The notes beneath the pieces are model-generated. The model did not search any database, was not told where the DNA came from, and worked only from the letters and a program-made list of their open reading frames with translations. Made by a program: the position numbers and the translations under genes. From Roseibium album (GTDB lineage Bacteria > Pseudomonadota > Alphaproteobacteria > Rhizobiales > Stappiaceae): a stretch of DNA of 64,000 bases. Of this stretch, positions 1-8,735 are shown piece by piece (position 1 is the first letter of the stretch; each line of letters starts with the position of its first letter). The stretch covers positions 124,001 to 188,000 of the forward strand of contig CXTY01000003.1 of NCBI GenBank assembly GCA_001404055.1. The letters run 5' to 3'.

Positions 1-510
1 GGTCTCTTTGAAGACTTTTCTGAATTGAATGCCTTTACGACGCCACCTGCCATTGAATCCGGACTGGCGTTTGTGCCTGCTTTGACCGGTCTTGGATGCC
101 CGCATTGGGAGCCAAGCGCTCGCGGTGTTTGGCTCGGACTTTCGCTCGGGCATTCGCGCGAACAATTGGTACAATCCATTCTCGAGGGCGTGGCATTCCG
201 TGCGACGGAAGTGATCGACGCCATGAACCAATGTGTGTCCATCAGGGGCGCAATTCAAATTGATGGAGGTATGAGCAAAAACCCCTATTTTGTTCAGTTC
301 CTTGCAGATGTATCTGGTCGTGAAATCTGTCCAGCTTCAGTTCCAGAACTAACGGGATTGGGCACGGTGAAGCTTGCTTATCACGCGACGGGACACGAAC
401 CCGCGTTTGCTCCTGCGTTCGGATCCTGTGCTCCCGGCGCTGACCGACGTCAAGCTTGCAGGCTTTTTGAAAAAGCGGTTGCCACGTCGCGCGCCTGGTC
501 CAACGCTTAG
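1..510 (+). CDS. FGGY-family carbohydrate kinase, C-terminal part
   Basis: The reading frame is open from base 1, so the gene begins upstream of the window and only the last ~169 residues are present. These match the C-terminal actin-like domain of FGGY kinases (glycerol kinase, xylulokinase and relatives), which phosphorylate a sugar or polyol with ATP in the cytoplasm. Visible signatures are the PALTGLGCPHW segment, the GVWLGLSLGH segment, an ILEGVAFR helix, and the adenine-binding IDGGMSKN motif followed by FLADVSG. Sugar ABC transporters and a LacI regulator lie within the next 9 kb, so it may belong to the same catabolic regulon, but the substrate cannot be read from this fragment. The last ~25 residues are not conserved with anything I recognise. 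Confidence 0.85.
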   Translation, partial: GLFEDFSELNAFTTPPAIESGLAFVPALTGLGCPHWEPSARGVWLGLSLGHSREQLVQSILEGVAFRATEVIDAMNQCVSIRGAIQIDGGMSKNPYFVQFLADVSGREICPASVPELTGLGTVKLAYHATGHEPAFAPAFGSCAPGADRRQACRLFEKAVATSRAWSNA

Positions 511-614
511 CTTGAACGAAATCGCAACAGGTCAGTTGTTTGTAACCGCCTTAGTTGCAGCAGAAATTTTGGGTTATGTTCATGTATGAGGTTCGTCATC
601 TGGAGAGGTATTTA

Positions 615-935
615 ATGATGCAAGTGCGCAAGAGTTTTTCTTTTTTGAATATCAGCTCCAAAATCATTCTTGCTGCTGCATCGTTATTCTCATCAGCGAC
701 GCTCGCAGCTGAGAAGTCACCAACAGACTTCGCCAAAACGGCAACCTGTGTTCTGTCCGTCAGTGACAATGGTGTCACAAACTATGCCGTGTTCTATTTA
801 GCTGGCTATGGTTCTGACGGCTCGTCCTATTATCGTACGATCTCGGCCCCGATCTATGAGTTGACAGTGAAGCCTGACGGTTCCGTTGGCTCCGGCGTAA
901 ACCCGTGCAAGGAGACGCCCGAATTCCAGCGATGA
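615..935 (+). CDS. Small secreted protein of unknown function
   Basis: This is a 106-residue protein starting at an ATG 6 nt after a good GGAGAGG ribosome-binding site; longer upstream starts lack one. Residues ~1-31 form a signal peptide: positive residues, a hydrophobic stretch and an alanine-rich cleavage site ending TLAAE. The mature part is about 75 residues, contains two cysteines (in ATCVLS and NPCKE) that could form a disulfide, and is rich in Tyr, Ser and Gly. I recognise no family. It lies between the kinase and the convergent LacI gene with no obvious partner. A periplasmic or extracellular location is inferred only from the signal peptide. Confidence 0.6.
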   Translation: MMQVRKSFSFLNISSKIILAAASLFSSATLAAEKSPTDFAKTATCVLSVSDNGVTNYAVFYLAGYGSDGSSYYRTISAPIYELTVKPDGSVGSGVNPCKETPEFQR

Positions 936-1006
936 GTTGAGCAGCAAAGGCTTTTGATCGCGCTATTACCCCTGCATCTACCTATCGCGCCGATCCAACG
1001 TCGAAC

Positions 1007-2035
1007 TTAAACGGACTTGCGCGGGATGAGATTGCAATCAACCTTGATCTGGCTTGGTTTGTTGTTGTAGCCGCCCGCCATCTCGATCAGAGTTTCGGTG
1101 GCAATTTCGCCCATTTCGAAATGGGGCAGCAGCATGGTCGTAAGTGACGGATGCATATGCTTGGCCAGTTCGCGGTCATCAAAACCCACCACCGAAATAT
1201 CGTTCGGGATTTTCAGGCCGGCTTCGCGGAGTGCGTCGAAGCAGCCGTAGGCCATTGGATCATTCGCACAGAAAATTGCGTCGGGGCGTTCCGGGAGCGC
1301 AAGCAGTTCCTTGGTCAATTCATAACCGGAGGACGGTTCCCAGTTTCCGGATTTGACCAATTCGGGCGCAAACGGAATGTCGTTTGAAGACAGCGCCTGA
1401 CGATAGCCTTTCAACCGGTCACGGGACGCATCGATGCCCTGCTGACCATTGATGAAGCCGACCCGTTTCCGGCCCGCATCAATCAAGTGCTGAGTTGCGG
1501 TACGTCCTGCCAGAAGCTCACCTGGAATGACAGCATGCTGGGAGCGTTTGTCGTCATAGCAGTTCAATAGAACTGTTCTGTGCTTGGACATCACCTCGGT
1601 AACTTCGACCCGGCGCGTCAGTATGGTTCCGTAGATGATACCGACAATTTCCTTGCCATCCAGACCGTCAATCGCGGCCAATTCGCTGTCAACATCATCG
1701 CCGGTCACTGTCAGAAACACACTAAGTCCGCTTTCAGCGGCCCTCTTTTGTGCACCGTCAAACGCAATTGCCATCCATGGATCACTGGCGACCTCATCGA
1801 CCATAAAGACGATTACAGGCTGGGCTTCCGCTGCTTTGCGCACTTTTCTACGCGGCAATCGATAACCCAACTCATCGGCAGCCTGGCGCACCCTGGAACG
1901 GGTGGCTTCGGACAGTTTTGCTCCCGGGCTCCCGTTTAGAACAAAGGAAACCGTCGCTTGGGATACACCTGCAAGTGTCGCGACATCTGTCATTGTCGCC
2001 TTGTTTTTATTGCCGAGCTGTATCGGGTCAGTCAT
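1007..2035 (-). CDS. LacI-family transcriptional regulator
   Basis: This is a 342-residue sugar-responsive DNA-binding regulator. A LacI helix-turn-helix occupies residues ~15-35 (TDVATLAGVSQATVS), followed by the hinge helix (RSRVRQAADELGY) and a periplasmic-binding-protein-like effector domain to the C-terminus (FCANDPMAYGCFDALREAG, SVVGFDDRE), ending in the usual LIPRKS. It is the last gene of the minus-strand set ATPase-permease-LacI, 85 bp after the permease stop, so it probably controls the neighbouring sugar importers in response to the imported sugar or a phosphorylated product. The second Met (residue 15) is an alternative start directly before the HTH; the longer start gives an N-terminal extension that other family members also show. 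Confidence 0.93.
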   Translation of the reverse strand: MTDPIQLGNKNKATMTDVATLAGVSQATVSFVLNGSPGAKLSEATRSRVRQAADELGYRLPRRKVRKAAEAQPVIVFMVDEVASDPWMAIAFDGAQKRAAESGLSVFLTVTGDDVDSELAAIDGLDGKEIVGIIYGTILTRRVEVTEVMSKHRTVLLNCYDDKRSQHAVIPGELLAGRTATQHLIDAGRKRVGFINGQQGIDASRDRLKGYRQALSSNDIPFAPELVKSGNWEPSSGYELTKELLALPERPDAIFCANDPMAYGCFDALREAGLKIPNDISVVGFDDRELAKHMHPSLTTMLLPHFEMGEIATETLIEMAGGYNNKPSQIKVDCNLIPRKSV

Positions 2036-2120
2036 TTACGTCGAATTTCTCCCAAGTTTCCAATCGTTCATTGGACACTATGTTTCCCTTATTGCCTTGA
2101 AGCATTCCACGACAAAAAAC

Positions 2121-3119
2121 TCAATCCGTAGATTTCAATTTTCTCAATCGGTCAAAGCCAACAGCAATAATGATGAAGCAGCCGATGAACATCCCTTGCC
2201 AGAAACTCGAAATTCCGAGCAAGATGAGTGAATTCCGGATCACTTCGATGAGCAGGGCCCCGACAACCGCACCCAGCGGCGTGCCCTCCCCGCCCGCAAG
2301 GTTGGCCCCGCCAATGACAGCTGCCGCGATCACGGTTAGCTCCATGGCCTGACCAAGATTGGTTGTGACACTGCCCAGCCAGCCAGCCATGAGTATGCCA
2401 GCAATTCCCGCAGTGAAGGCGGAGAACATATAGACGGATACCTTGAGCCTGTTGACCGGTATTCCGGTCATCACTGCGGCCTGTTCGTTTCCGCCTACCG
2501 CAAAGATGTGCTGCCCCCACCTGGTCCATTTGAAGACCACAGTCATGACGATTGCCAATACCAACAGCACATAAAGCGGGTTGGGCACACCAAAAATGGA
2601 GCCGCCACCGATTGCCAGAAGAAGATCGTGGTCCGGACCAAACTCCCAGATCATCTTGTTGTCTGAAAGAACCATCGCTGCCGACCGTGCAGCCGACAAC
2701 ATGCCGAGTGTCACGACAAAGGGCGGCATTCCGACATAAGCGATCAAAACACCATTGATAAAGCCAACCAGAAGCGAAGCACTTAGCGCCGCAATCGCGG
2801 AAATCCAGAAAGGGTTTCCATTATACATCATCACCGAAATGACCATTGCCGTCAGCACAACTGTAGAGCCGACGGAAAGATCTATTCCACCAGAGGCGAT
2901 CACTGTTGTCATACCAACTGCAATGACAGCGACAAATGCGAAGTTCCTGGCGACATTGAATAGATTGCGCTCGGTCGCAAATGTATCTGTCACGAGAGAA
3001 AGCGTCAGGCAGGCAAGAAGAGCAGCTATCAGAACCCAGAACGCCTGAAAATTCATCGCGCGGGAAAGCAGATTGCTGTGTTGGCTCTGGTCAATGGCGT
3101 GTTCTATCGCAGTCATCAT
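2121..3119 (-). CDS. Sugar ABC transporter permease (RbsC-like)
   Basis: This is a 332-residue inner-membrane permease of the BPD_transp_2 family used by ribose/xylose/inositol-type importers. It has about 8-10 hydrophobic segments, the family signature GGIDLSVGS near residues 73-81, and the conserved GGANLAGGEGTPLGA loop near the C-terminus. The start is one of two adjacent ATGs, preceded by GAGGGG that overlaps the upstream ATPase stop codon, so the two genes are translationally linked. It pairs with the single-domain ATPase immediately upstream and probably with the sugar-binding protein encoded divergently at 5.0 kb. The sugar cannot be named from sequence. Confidence 0.93.
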   Translation of the reverse strand: MMTAIEHAIDQSQHSNLLSRAMNFQAFWVLIAALLACLTLSLVTDTFATERNLFNVARNFAFVAVIAVGMTTVIASGGIDLSVGSTVVLTAMVISVMMYNGNPFWISAIAALSASLLVGFINGVLIAYVGMPPFVVTLGMLSAARSAAMVLSDNKMIWEFGPDHDLLLAIGGGSIFGVPNPLYVLLVLAIVMTVVFKWTRWGQHIFAVGGNEQAAVMTGIPVNRLKVSVYMFSAFTAGIAGILMAGWLGSVTTNLGQAMELTVIAAAVIGGANLAGGEGTPLGAVVGALLIEVIRNSLILLGISSFWQGMFIGCFIIIAVGFDRLRKLKSTD

Positions 3120-3128
3120 AATGTCCCC

Positions 3129-3869
3129 TCAAGCTGCTTGTATGGCGCCTGTGATCAATCCGGTCACCTCTTCAGGAGAACTCTGATTGGCTGGCTTGTT
3201 GGCCACAAGTCGGCCCCGGCGCAGCACTGCTATATTGTCTGCAACTGCGAAAACATCTGGCATCCGGTGGCTGATCAAGATGATGCTGAGCCCCTGGTCC
3301 CTAAGGCGTTTAATTAAGTCCAGCACTTCTGAAACCTGCCGGACGGAAATTGCTGCAGTGGGTTCATCCATCATGACTATTTTTGCGTTTGCCAGCAGCG
3401 TCCTGGAAATCGCAACGGCCTGACGCTGACCACCCGACATTTTTCGCACAAGATCGCATGGCCTTGTTTCAGACTTGAGTTGCGCGAACAGTTCAGCGGA
3501 GCGTTTCCGCATCTGTGCGTAGTCAATTATCTTGAAACCGGCGAAGTTCTTTCTGGGTTCGCGTCCAAGAAAGACATTTGAAGCAGCCGAAAGGTTATCG
3601 CAGAGCGCGAGATCCTGGTAGACGACTTCCACGCCTTCGCGCTGCGCATCAATCGGCTTGTGATAGTCCACCTTGGCGCCATCCACGAACAAGTCGCCGC
3701 TCGATGGCCGGTAGTTTCCGGCAACGATCTTCACCAACGTCGATTTACCGGCGCCGTTGTCGCCCATAAGCCCTAGCACTTGCCCTGGCTCGACTTCGAA
3801 TGAAACGCCTTCAAGTGCGCGAATGGCACCAAAGTTTTTCGATATTCCGGCAACCCTTAGCCGAGACAT
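3129..3869 (-). CDS. Sugar ABC transporter ATP-binding protein, single NBD
   Basis: This is a 246-residue ATPase that powers the RbsC-like permease downstream. The start is the ATG before SRLRVAG, preceded by GGGGAGAG; an upstream in-frame start would add 11 Cys/Trp-rich residues and is unlikely. Motifs in order are Walker A GDNGAGKST (residues ~36-44), signature MSGGQRQAV, Walker B IVMMDEPT and the switch His in ILISHRM. Ribose-type systems usually have a tandem two-domain ATPase of ~500 residues. This one has a single domain, as in FrcA-type or xylose-type alphaproteobacterial systems, so it presumably works as a homodimer. It is the first gene of the minus-strand operon and diverges from the epimerase gene at 4005. 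Confidence 0.92.
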   Translation of the reverse strand: MSRLRVAGISKNFGAIRALEGVSFEVEPGQVLGLMGDNGAGKSTLVKIVAGNYRPSSGDLFVDGAKVDYHKPIDAQREGVEVVYQDLALCDNLSAASNVFLGREPRKNFAGFKIIDYAQMRKRSAELFAQLKSETRPCDLVRKMSGGQRQAVAISRTLLANAKIVMMDEPTAAISVRQVSEVLDLIKRLRDQGLSIILISHRMPDVFAVADNIAVLRRGRLVANKPANQSSPEEVTGLITGAIQAA

Positions 3870-3935
3870 GCGCTCTCCCCAACACACGCACCACTCACAC
3901 ATGCACCATCACGGCGCGGTGGCACGGCATATTTA

Positions 3936-3989
3936 TTAGTTACATTATCACCACTTGACCAATTAATATTAGTAAATAATACTTATTGC
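3936..3989. promoter_or_regulatory. AT-rich divergent promoter/operator region
   Basis: The 135-bp gap between the divergent ATPase and epimerase genes carries an AT-rich block. It holds the 12-mer TTAGTTACATTA (3936-3947) and a second element with AGTA/TACT half-sites around 3971-3983. The same 12-mer recurs, inverted, in the divergent promoter at 29904-29915, and a related TTAGTTATAAAA lies at 6095-6106. A further 10-mer, AATACTTATT, recurs inverted at 6081-6090. The repeated words suggest a shared regulator, which is not identified. Assignment as an operator is inference. Confidence 0.4.
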
Positions 3990-4004
3990 AACACAGGAGG
4001 TGAT

Positions 4005-4985
4005 ATGAAGCTATTGTTGACAGGGGCAACCGGAAAACTCGGGCAGGCCTTTTTGCCCGAATTTCTCAAAGATCCTGCATTCGCGAACTGGAGCGTCACC
4101 GCCTTGTGCAACAACAGGGTTATCGACGCTCAAGACCGTGTTGAAATTGTCAAAGGCTCGTTGAACGACCGGAAAACGATCGAACGCGCCATGAAGGGCG
4201 CAACTCACACACTCCACCTGGCAGCTGTGAAAGAGAGCCCCGACCTTGCCATAGACGTCGGTGTCAAAGGCATGTTCCTGCTTCTGGAAGCATTCCGCTC
4301 CTCGCCAACAGCCAGCCAATTCATCTTGCTTGGCGGGGATTGCTCTGTCGGTCATATCTTTCACGATTACGACACACCGATCACCGAGACTTCGCCCCGA
4401 CGGGCCTATAAAGGCTGCTACGCGCTCACCAAGGTCCTCGAAGAGGTCATGCTGGAGCAATACCAGATCCAGCATGACATCAAAGGCACCATCCTGCGTG
4501 CTCCATGGATCATGGAAAAGGATGACTTCCGGCTCGCACACTCCTTTGGACCCGACCAGTTTGGCGGCCCATCCTGGACCGACTTCATCCCGGAGGAAGC
4601 TGCACAGGACCACCAAGCGAGCAACCGTATTCCAGTCATGCTGGACAAAACGGGACGCGCCCTAAAACGAAATTTCATTCACATTGACGATCTGGTTGCG
4701 GCAATATTGGCGGCTCTGAACAATCCCAACGCCCACCAGCAGACCTTCAACATCTCGATGAACGAATCGGTCGATTACGCACGCACTGCGACCCGGCTCG
4801 CCGCAACAAGAGGCCTTGATAGCGTCGAGATCGAAACACCATTTCACAGCAATTTGCTGGACAACTCAAAGGCTCGGAAAGTGCTCGAATGGGCACCCGA
4901 GGTTGATCAGGATGCCCTTATTGACAGGGCCTGGAGCTACAAGCGCCAGCCAGATGATCCACGCATCATTTGGTATCCGGGATGA
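4005..4985 (+). CDS. NAD-dependent epimerase/dehydratase (extended SDR)
   Basis: This is a 326-residue cytoplasmic oxidoreductase preceded by a perfect AGGAGGTGAT ribosome-binding site. The N-terminal Rossmann fold has TGATGKLGQ (residues ~6-14), followed by the LHLAAVKES segment, the catalytic YALTK (YxxxK) near residue 145, and a C-terminal sugar-binding part including FIHIDDLVAA. Extended SDRs of this kind include nucleotide-sugar epimerases, aldose and uronate dehydrogenases. Because the gene is co-transcribed with a sugar-binding protein and diverges from a sugar importer, oxidation or epimerisation of the imported sugar or sugar acid is more likely than envelope sugar synthesis. The exact reaction is unknown. 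Confidence 0.85.
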   Translation: MKLLLTGATGKLGQAFLPEFLKDPAFANWSVTALCNNRVIDAQDRVEIVKGSLNDRKTIERAMKGATHTLHLAAVKESPDLAIDVGVKGMFLLLEAFRSSPTASQFILLGGDCSVGHIFHDYDTPITETSPRRAYKGCYALTKVLEEVMLEQYQIQHDIKGTILRAPWIMEKDDFRLAHSFGPDQFGGPSWTDFIPEEAAQDHQASNRIPVMLDKTGRALKRNFIHIDDLVAAILAALNNPNAHQQTFNISMNESVDYARTATRLAATRGLDSVEIETPFHSNLLDNSKARKVLEWAPEVDQDALIDRAWSYKRQPDDPRIIWYPG

Positions 4986-5030
4986 TCAACTAACAGTACT
5001 GGATCACATCCAGATATCGGGAGGAATACA

Positions 5031-6023
5031 ATGAGGAAAATAGGATTTGTTACAGCAGCGATTGCTGCGTTCACACTATCTGCCAACGCTGGATTTGCAG
5101 ACGACAAGAAGACCCTGGCCATCGTCGTCAAGGGTCTCGACAACCCCTTTTTCGAACAAATAAATTTGGGCTGCAAAGAGTGGATGAAGAACAACCCGAA
5201 CAGCGATTACAAATGCCTTTATACCGGGCCAGCGTCCTCGGCAGATGAGGCAGGTGAAGTCCAGATTGTTGACGATCTGCTGACCAGCGGTGTGGCAGCG
5301 ATTGCGATCTCACCCTCCAACGCACCCGCAATGGCCAATCGTGTGCGCTCAATTGCACCGAACGTGCCGGTCATGACCGTTGACGCCGACTTCCTTGAAA
5401 AGGATCGCGATATCCGCGCCACCTACCTCGGCACAGACAACTACCTGATGGGCGTCAAAATGGCGGAGGAAGCACAGAAACTGAAGGCGAAGGGTGGCAC
5501 CGTCTGCCTTCAACTCGGCAATGTCGCAGCGGATAACATCAACGCCCGCGCACAGGGCTTCCGCGACACCGCCGCTGGCACTACGGGAGTTGACCGGCTG
5601 ACCGGCCAGAACGGCTGGTCTGAAATCGAAGGTTGCCCGGTCTTTACCAATGACCAGGCTGATCTTGCCAACCAGCAGATGGCTGACACCTTCATTGCCA
5701 ATCCGGATCTGGATGCCTTCATCCTGATTGGCGGATGGGCCCAGTTTGCGCCTCAGGCCTATACGCAGGTTACCGATCAGGTGATGGACAAATTGAAGTC
5801 GCAGGAACTCATCATTATTGCCGGCGACACGCTTCCACCACAGACAAAGGCCTTCCGTGAAGGTCGGAGCCATGCCCAGGTTGGCCAGCGCCCATTTGAA
5901 ATGGGCCTGAAGTCACCAGATGTCATGATCCAGCTGATCAAGGGCGAGAAGGTTGAAGATCCGCTCTACACGGGACTGGATATCTGCAACCAGGAAGATC
6001 CAGGCTTCTGCGCAAACAACTAA
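5031..6023 (+). CDS. Sugar ABC transporter periplasmic binding protein
   Basis: This is a 330-residue binding protein of the ribose/galactose type (Peripla_BP_4). A signal peptide ends near residue 24 (SANAGFA then DDKK). The mature protein begins with the characteristic LAIVVKGLDNPFFEQI strand-helix and contains IAISPSNAPAM, a central VCLQLGN region and a late IAGDTLPPQ region. It lies 45 bp after the epimerase with its own GGGAGG site, and a strong terminator follows. The closest transporter partners are the divergent single-NBD ATPase and permease at 2.1-3.9 kb, since the next operon has its own binding protein. It captures a sugar in the periplasm; the ligand is unknown. Confidence 0.92.
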   Translation: MRKIGFVTAAIAAFTLSANAGFADDKKTLAIVVKGLDNPFFEQINLGCKEWMKNNPNSDYKCLYTGPASSADEAGEVQIVDDLLTSGVAAIAISPSNAPAMANRVRSIAPNVPVMTVDADFLEKDRDIRATYLGTDNYLMGVKMAEEAQKLKAKGGTVCLQLGNVAADNINARAQGFRDTAAGTTGVDRLTGQNGWSEIEGCPVFTNDQADLANQQMADTFIANPDLDAFILIGGWAQFAPQAYTQVTDQVMDKLKSQELIIIAGDTLPPQTKAFREGRSHAQVGQRPFEMGLKSPDVMIQLIKGEKVEDPLYTGLDICNQEDPGFCANN

Positions 6024-6048
6024 GTCGCAGTCCTTAAAGGGTATTTTT

Positions 6049-6077
6049 GGCCGGGCGTTTTCGTCCGGCCATTTTTT
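6049..6077 (+). terminator. Rho-independent terminator
   Basis: A 9-bp stem (GGCCGGGCG pairing with CGTCCGGCC, one G-U pair) encloses a TTTT loop and is followed by ATTTTTT. It ends the epimerase/binding-protein transcript 25 bp after the stop codon. Confidence 0.85.
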
Positions 6078-6094
6078 ATTAATAAGTATTGTTT

Positions 6095-6120
6095 TTAGTT
6101 ATAAAATTAGTAATATTACT
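6095..6120. promoter_or_regulatory. AT-rich operator candidate with perfect 12-bp palindrome
   Basis: Upstream of the second sugar-binding protein, TTAGTTATAAAA (6095-6106) is followed by the perfect palindrome AGTAATATTACT (6109-6120). The first word resembles the TTAGTTACATTA element at 3936 and 29904. The spacing of ~65 bp to the start codon suits a transcription-factor site overlapping a promoter. The binding protein is unknown. Confidence 0.4.
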
Positions 6121-6187
6121 TCCAGCCGAGGCAGAGTAAAAAATCGAAACAAAAAACACTCGGCGCTGAAAATTGAGAGGAGGAACA

Positions 6188-7135
6188 ATGAAACTCAAAT
6201 TGACAGCTGCAGCAGCAGTGATTTCACTGGCCTGCGTCTCGAACGCCATCGCTGAAGACAAACCGGCACTGGCATTCGTGGTCAACGCAGCATCTGATTT
6301 TTGGAAACTGTCCGAAGCCGGCGTGAAAGCGGCACAGAAGGAACTTCCGGGGTATGAAACGCAATTCCGGTATCCTGCGACAGGGACGGCGGCGCTTCAA
6401 AATGCGTTGATGGACGATCTCGTCGCCGCCGGAACAGACGCAATCATGATCTCGTCTGTTGATCCTAAAACCTCGATCGGCGCCTTCAACCGCGTCGCCG
6501 CACAGGTTCCGCTTTTCACAACCGACAGTGATGCTCCAGACAGCAATCGCATCGCCTACCTCGGTTCTTCCAACACGGCAGCTGGTATTCAAGCGGGTGA
6601 AATCGCCGTCAAGGCGCTGCCCAACGGTGCCACCTGCATGGGATTTGTGGGCTTCCTCGGCGCGGATAATGCCATTGAGCGCATCGCGGGCTTTCGCCAG
6701 GCAACTGAAGAATTCGGGATTGAACTGGTTGATGTTCGCGGAGACGACGTCGACTTTGCCCGCGCCCGGTCAAATGTTGACGATGTTCTGGCCGCCAATC
6801 CCGAAATCGACTGCATGGTTGGCTTTTATTCCTATAACCCACCTAAAATTTACGAGGCACTCCGTGCAGCGGGTAAATTGAACGAAATTACTGTCATTGC
6901 ATTCGACGAAGACCCGATCACCCTGGGTGCGGTCCGCGAAGGCTCCTTTGCCGGAACCGTCGTGCAGGACCCCTATCAGTGGGGGTATCAGGGCATGCAC
7001 CTGATGGCGAAGTACCTGGAAGGCGATACCTCCGGTATTCCCGATGATGGCCTGATCATTGTGCCAACCAATATCATCACAAAAGACAATGTTGATGCGT
7101 TCGAGGCAGAATTGAAGGCTCGCATTGGGGGTTAA
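6188..7135 (+). CDS. Sugar ABC transporter periplasmic binding protein (second system)
   Basis: This is a 315-residue ribose-type binding protein. The ATG before KLKLTAAAA follows GAGAGGAGGAAC; an upstream in-frame start overlaps that site and is rejected. The signal peptide ends near residue 22 (SNAIA then EDKP). The mature N-terminus LAFVVNAASDFWKLSEAG, the central CMGFVGFLGADNAIER and the late VIAFDEDPITLGAV match the Peripla_BP_4 fold. It is the first gene of a three-gene importer with the RbsA-like ATPase and RbsC-like permease that follow. A hairpin directly after it probably raises its expression relative to the membrane genes. The ligand is unknown and need not be the same as that of the 5.0-kb protein, which is only distantly similar. 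Confidence 0.92.
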   Translation: MKLKLTAAAAVISLACVSNAIAEDKPALAFVVNAASDFWKLSEAGVKAAQKELPGYETQFRYPATGTAALQNALMDDLVAAGTDAIMISSVDPKTSIGAFNRVAAQVPLFTTDSDAPDSNRIAYLGSSNTAAGIQAGEIAVKALPNGATCMGFVGFLGADNAIERIAGFRQATEEFGIELVDVRGDDVDFARARSNVDDVLAANPEIDCMVGFYSYNPPKIYEALRAAGKLNEITVIAFDEDPITLGAVREGSFAGTVVQDPYQWGYQGMHLMAKYLEGDTSGIPDDGLIIVPTNIITKDNVDAFEAELKARIGG

Positions 7136-7156
7136 CTAACTTCCAATACTTCGCCA

Positions 7157-7196
7157 GAGCTGCACGGGTTGGTGTCCTTCCGTGCAGCTCATTTTT
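7157..7196 (+). terminator. Intra-operon terminator/attenuator after binding protein
   Basis: A perfect 11-bp stem (GAGCTGCACGG / CCGTGCAGCTC, 12-nt loop) is followed by ATTTTTC. It sits between the binding protein and the ATPase of the same importer, where partial termination commonly gives excess binding protein. The T-tract is short, so read-through is expected. Confidence 0.75.
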
Positions 7197-7218
7197 CATC
7201 AGAGGCTTTCAAGACGAC

Positions 7219-8724
7219 ATGACGCCTGCAGCGAACCAGCACATTTCAATGGATCTCAACGCGATCACCAAGGTCTATCCGGGAGTGCTCGCGCTCAACG
7301 ATGTCGATCTTTCGATCTCCGGAGGTGAGGTTGTGGGACTGATCGGCGAAAACGGCGCAGGAAAATCCACCTTGATGAAAGTCCTGGGCGGCGCAGTGTC
7401 CCCGGAAGCCGGTTCAATTTGGATTGATGGCAAGGAATTCAGTGAGCTGACGCCGAGCGAAGCAACCCGGCACGGCATCGCTTTTGTCCATCAGGAACTC
7501 AACCCGTTTACCAACTTGGATGTTGCGGGAAATATTCTGCTTGGCAGGGAAAAAACCTCCGGCCCGTTTGGGCGCATGGATCGTAAATCCATGGCGAAGG
7601 AAGTCGAACCAATCCTGGAAATGCTGGGAACGCGATTTGGCGCGAAGGATTCCGTTGCCGATCTATCGCTTGCAGACCAGCAGCTTCTGGAAATCGCTCG
7701 TGCACTTTCCATGAATGCAAGGCTCGTAATTCTCGACGAACCGACCTCCAGCCTCACGCTTTCAGAAACCAACCGATTGCTTGCGGTCATCGAGGATTTG
7801 AAGACGCAAGGCGTCGCCATCCTCTTTATCAGCCATCGCCTGTCGGAAATTGAACAAATCGCCGACCGCGTTGTGGTTCTCAGAGACGGCACCAATGCCG
7901 GCGATTTAACGAAGGAAAACATCGAAAAGGACCGTATGGTCCGCATGATGATTGGCCGTGACGTCAGCCAGTTTTATGAAAAGACGGACCACACGGCCAA
8001 AGCGCCAATTCTTGAAGTCATGGGCGTGACCACGAAGACCTATCCGAAAGCGATGGTCAATCTGACCCTCCGTGCAGGTGAGGTTCTTGGCCTGGCAGGC
8101 CTTGTTGGCGCCGGGCGCACGGAACTTGCATTGGCCATATTCGGGACAGACGCCCGCTTGAGCGGCAAGGTCCTTTTGAACGACGAATTTTTACCGCCGG
8201 ACTCTGTCGCAGGCTCTATCAAGGCAGGCCTCTGTCTTGTCCCAGAAAACCGCAAGGAACAGGGTTTGTTCCTGGACTTTGCGATTTCAGAAAACATTTC
8301 ACTTCCCGGCCTGAAAAGGCTTTCCAGAGGACTATTTGTCGATCGGGCAGCCGAGATGGAGTTGTCGGAGAGCTCCCAAAAGCAACTTGCCATTAAGACC
8401 GCCAGCCTCACCCGCGCGGTCGCAGAACTTTCAGGCGGAAACCAGCAAAAGGTCGTTCTTGCGAAATGGCTCGCAATGAACCCGAAAGTCCTCATTTTCG
8501 ACGAACCGACCAGGGGAATTGACGTCGGCTCCAAGGCCGAGATTTATCGGTTGATGCAGACATTGGCAGACAAGGGCGTCGGCATTCTGGTGATCTCAAG
8601 CGACATGGAAGAAGTTATCGGCATCTCAGACAGAGTTGCGGTCATGCGAAACGGCGAGGTCACGGGCATCCTTGGTGCTCAAGACGTTTCCGAAGAAGCA
8701 ATTTTGCGGCTCGCCGTAGATTAA
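7219..8724 (+). CDS. Sugar ABC transporter ATP-binding protein, two NBDs (RbsA-like)
   Basis: This is a 501-residue tandem ATPase, full length for the RbsA/MglA/XylG group. Domain 1 has Walker A GENGAGKST (residues 43-51), Walker B VILDEPTSSLT and a degenerate signature (LSLADQQ). Domain 2 has the usual degenerate Walker A (GLVGAGRTE), a good signature LSGGNQQKV and Walker B LIFDEPTRGIDVG. The split of canonical motifs between domains is normal for this family. An internal Met at residue 11 is a possible start. It lies between its binding protein and its permease and energises sugar import at the inner membrane. Confidence 0.95.
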   Translation: MTPAANQHISMDLNAITKVYPGVLALNDVDLSISGGEVVGLIGENGAGKSTLMKVLGGAVSPEAGSIWIDGKEFSELTPSEATRHGIAFVHQELNPFTNLDVAGNILLGREKTSGPFGRMDRKSMAKEVEPILEMLGTRFGAKDSVADLSLADQQLLEIARALSMNARLVILDEPTSSLTLSETNRLLAVIEDLKTQGVAILFISHRLSEIEQIADRVVVLRDGTNAGDLTKENIEKDRMVRMMIGRDVSQFYEKTDHTAKAPILEVMGVTTKTYPKAMVNLTLRAGEVLGLAGLVGAGRTELALAIFGTDARLSGKVLLNDEFLPPDSVAGSIKAGLCLVPENRKEQGLFLDFAISENISLPGLKRLSRGLFVDRAAEMELSESSQKQLAIKTASLTRAVAELSGGNQQKVVLAKWLAMNPKVLIFDEPTRGIDVGSKAEIYRLMQTLADKGVGILVISSDMEEVIGISDRVAVMRNGEVTGILGAQDVSEEAILRLAVD

Positions 8725-8735
8725 GAGGGGCAGGA

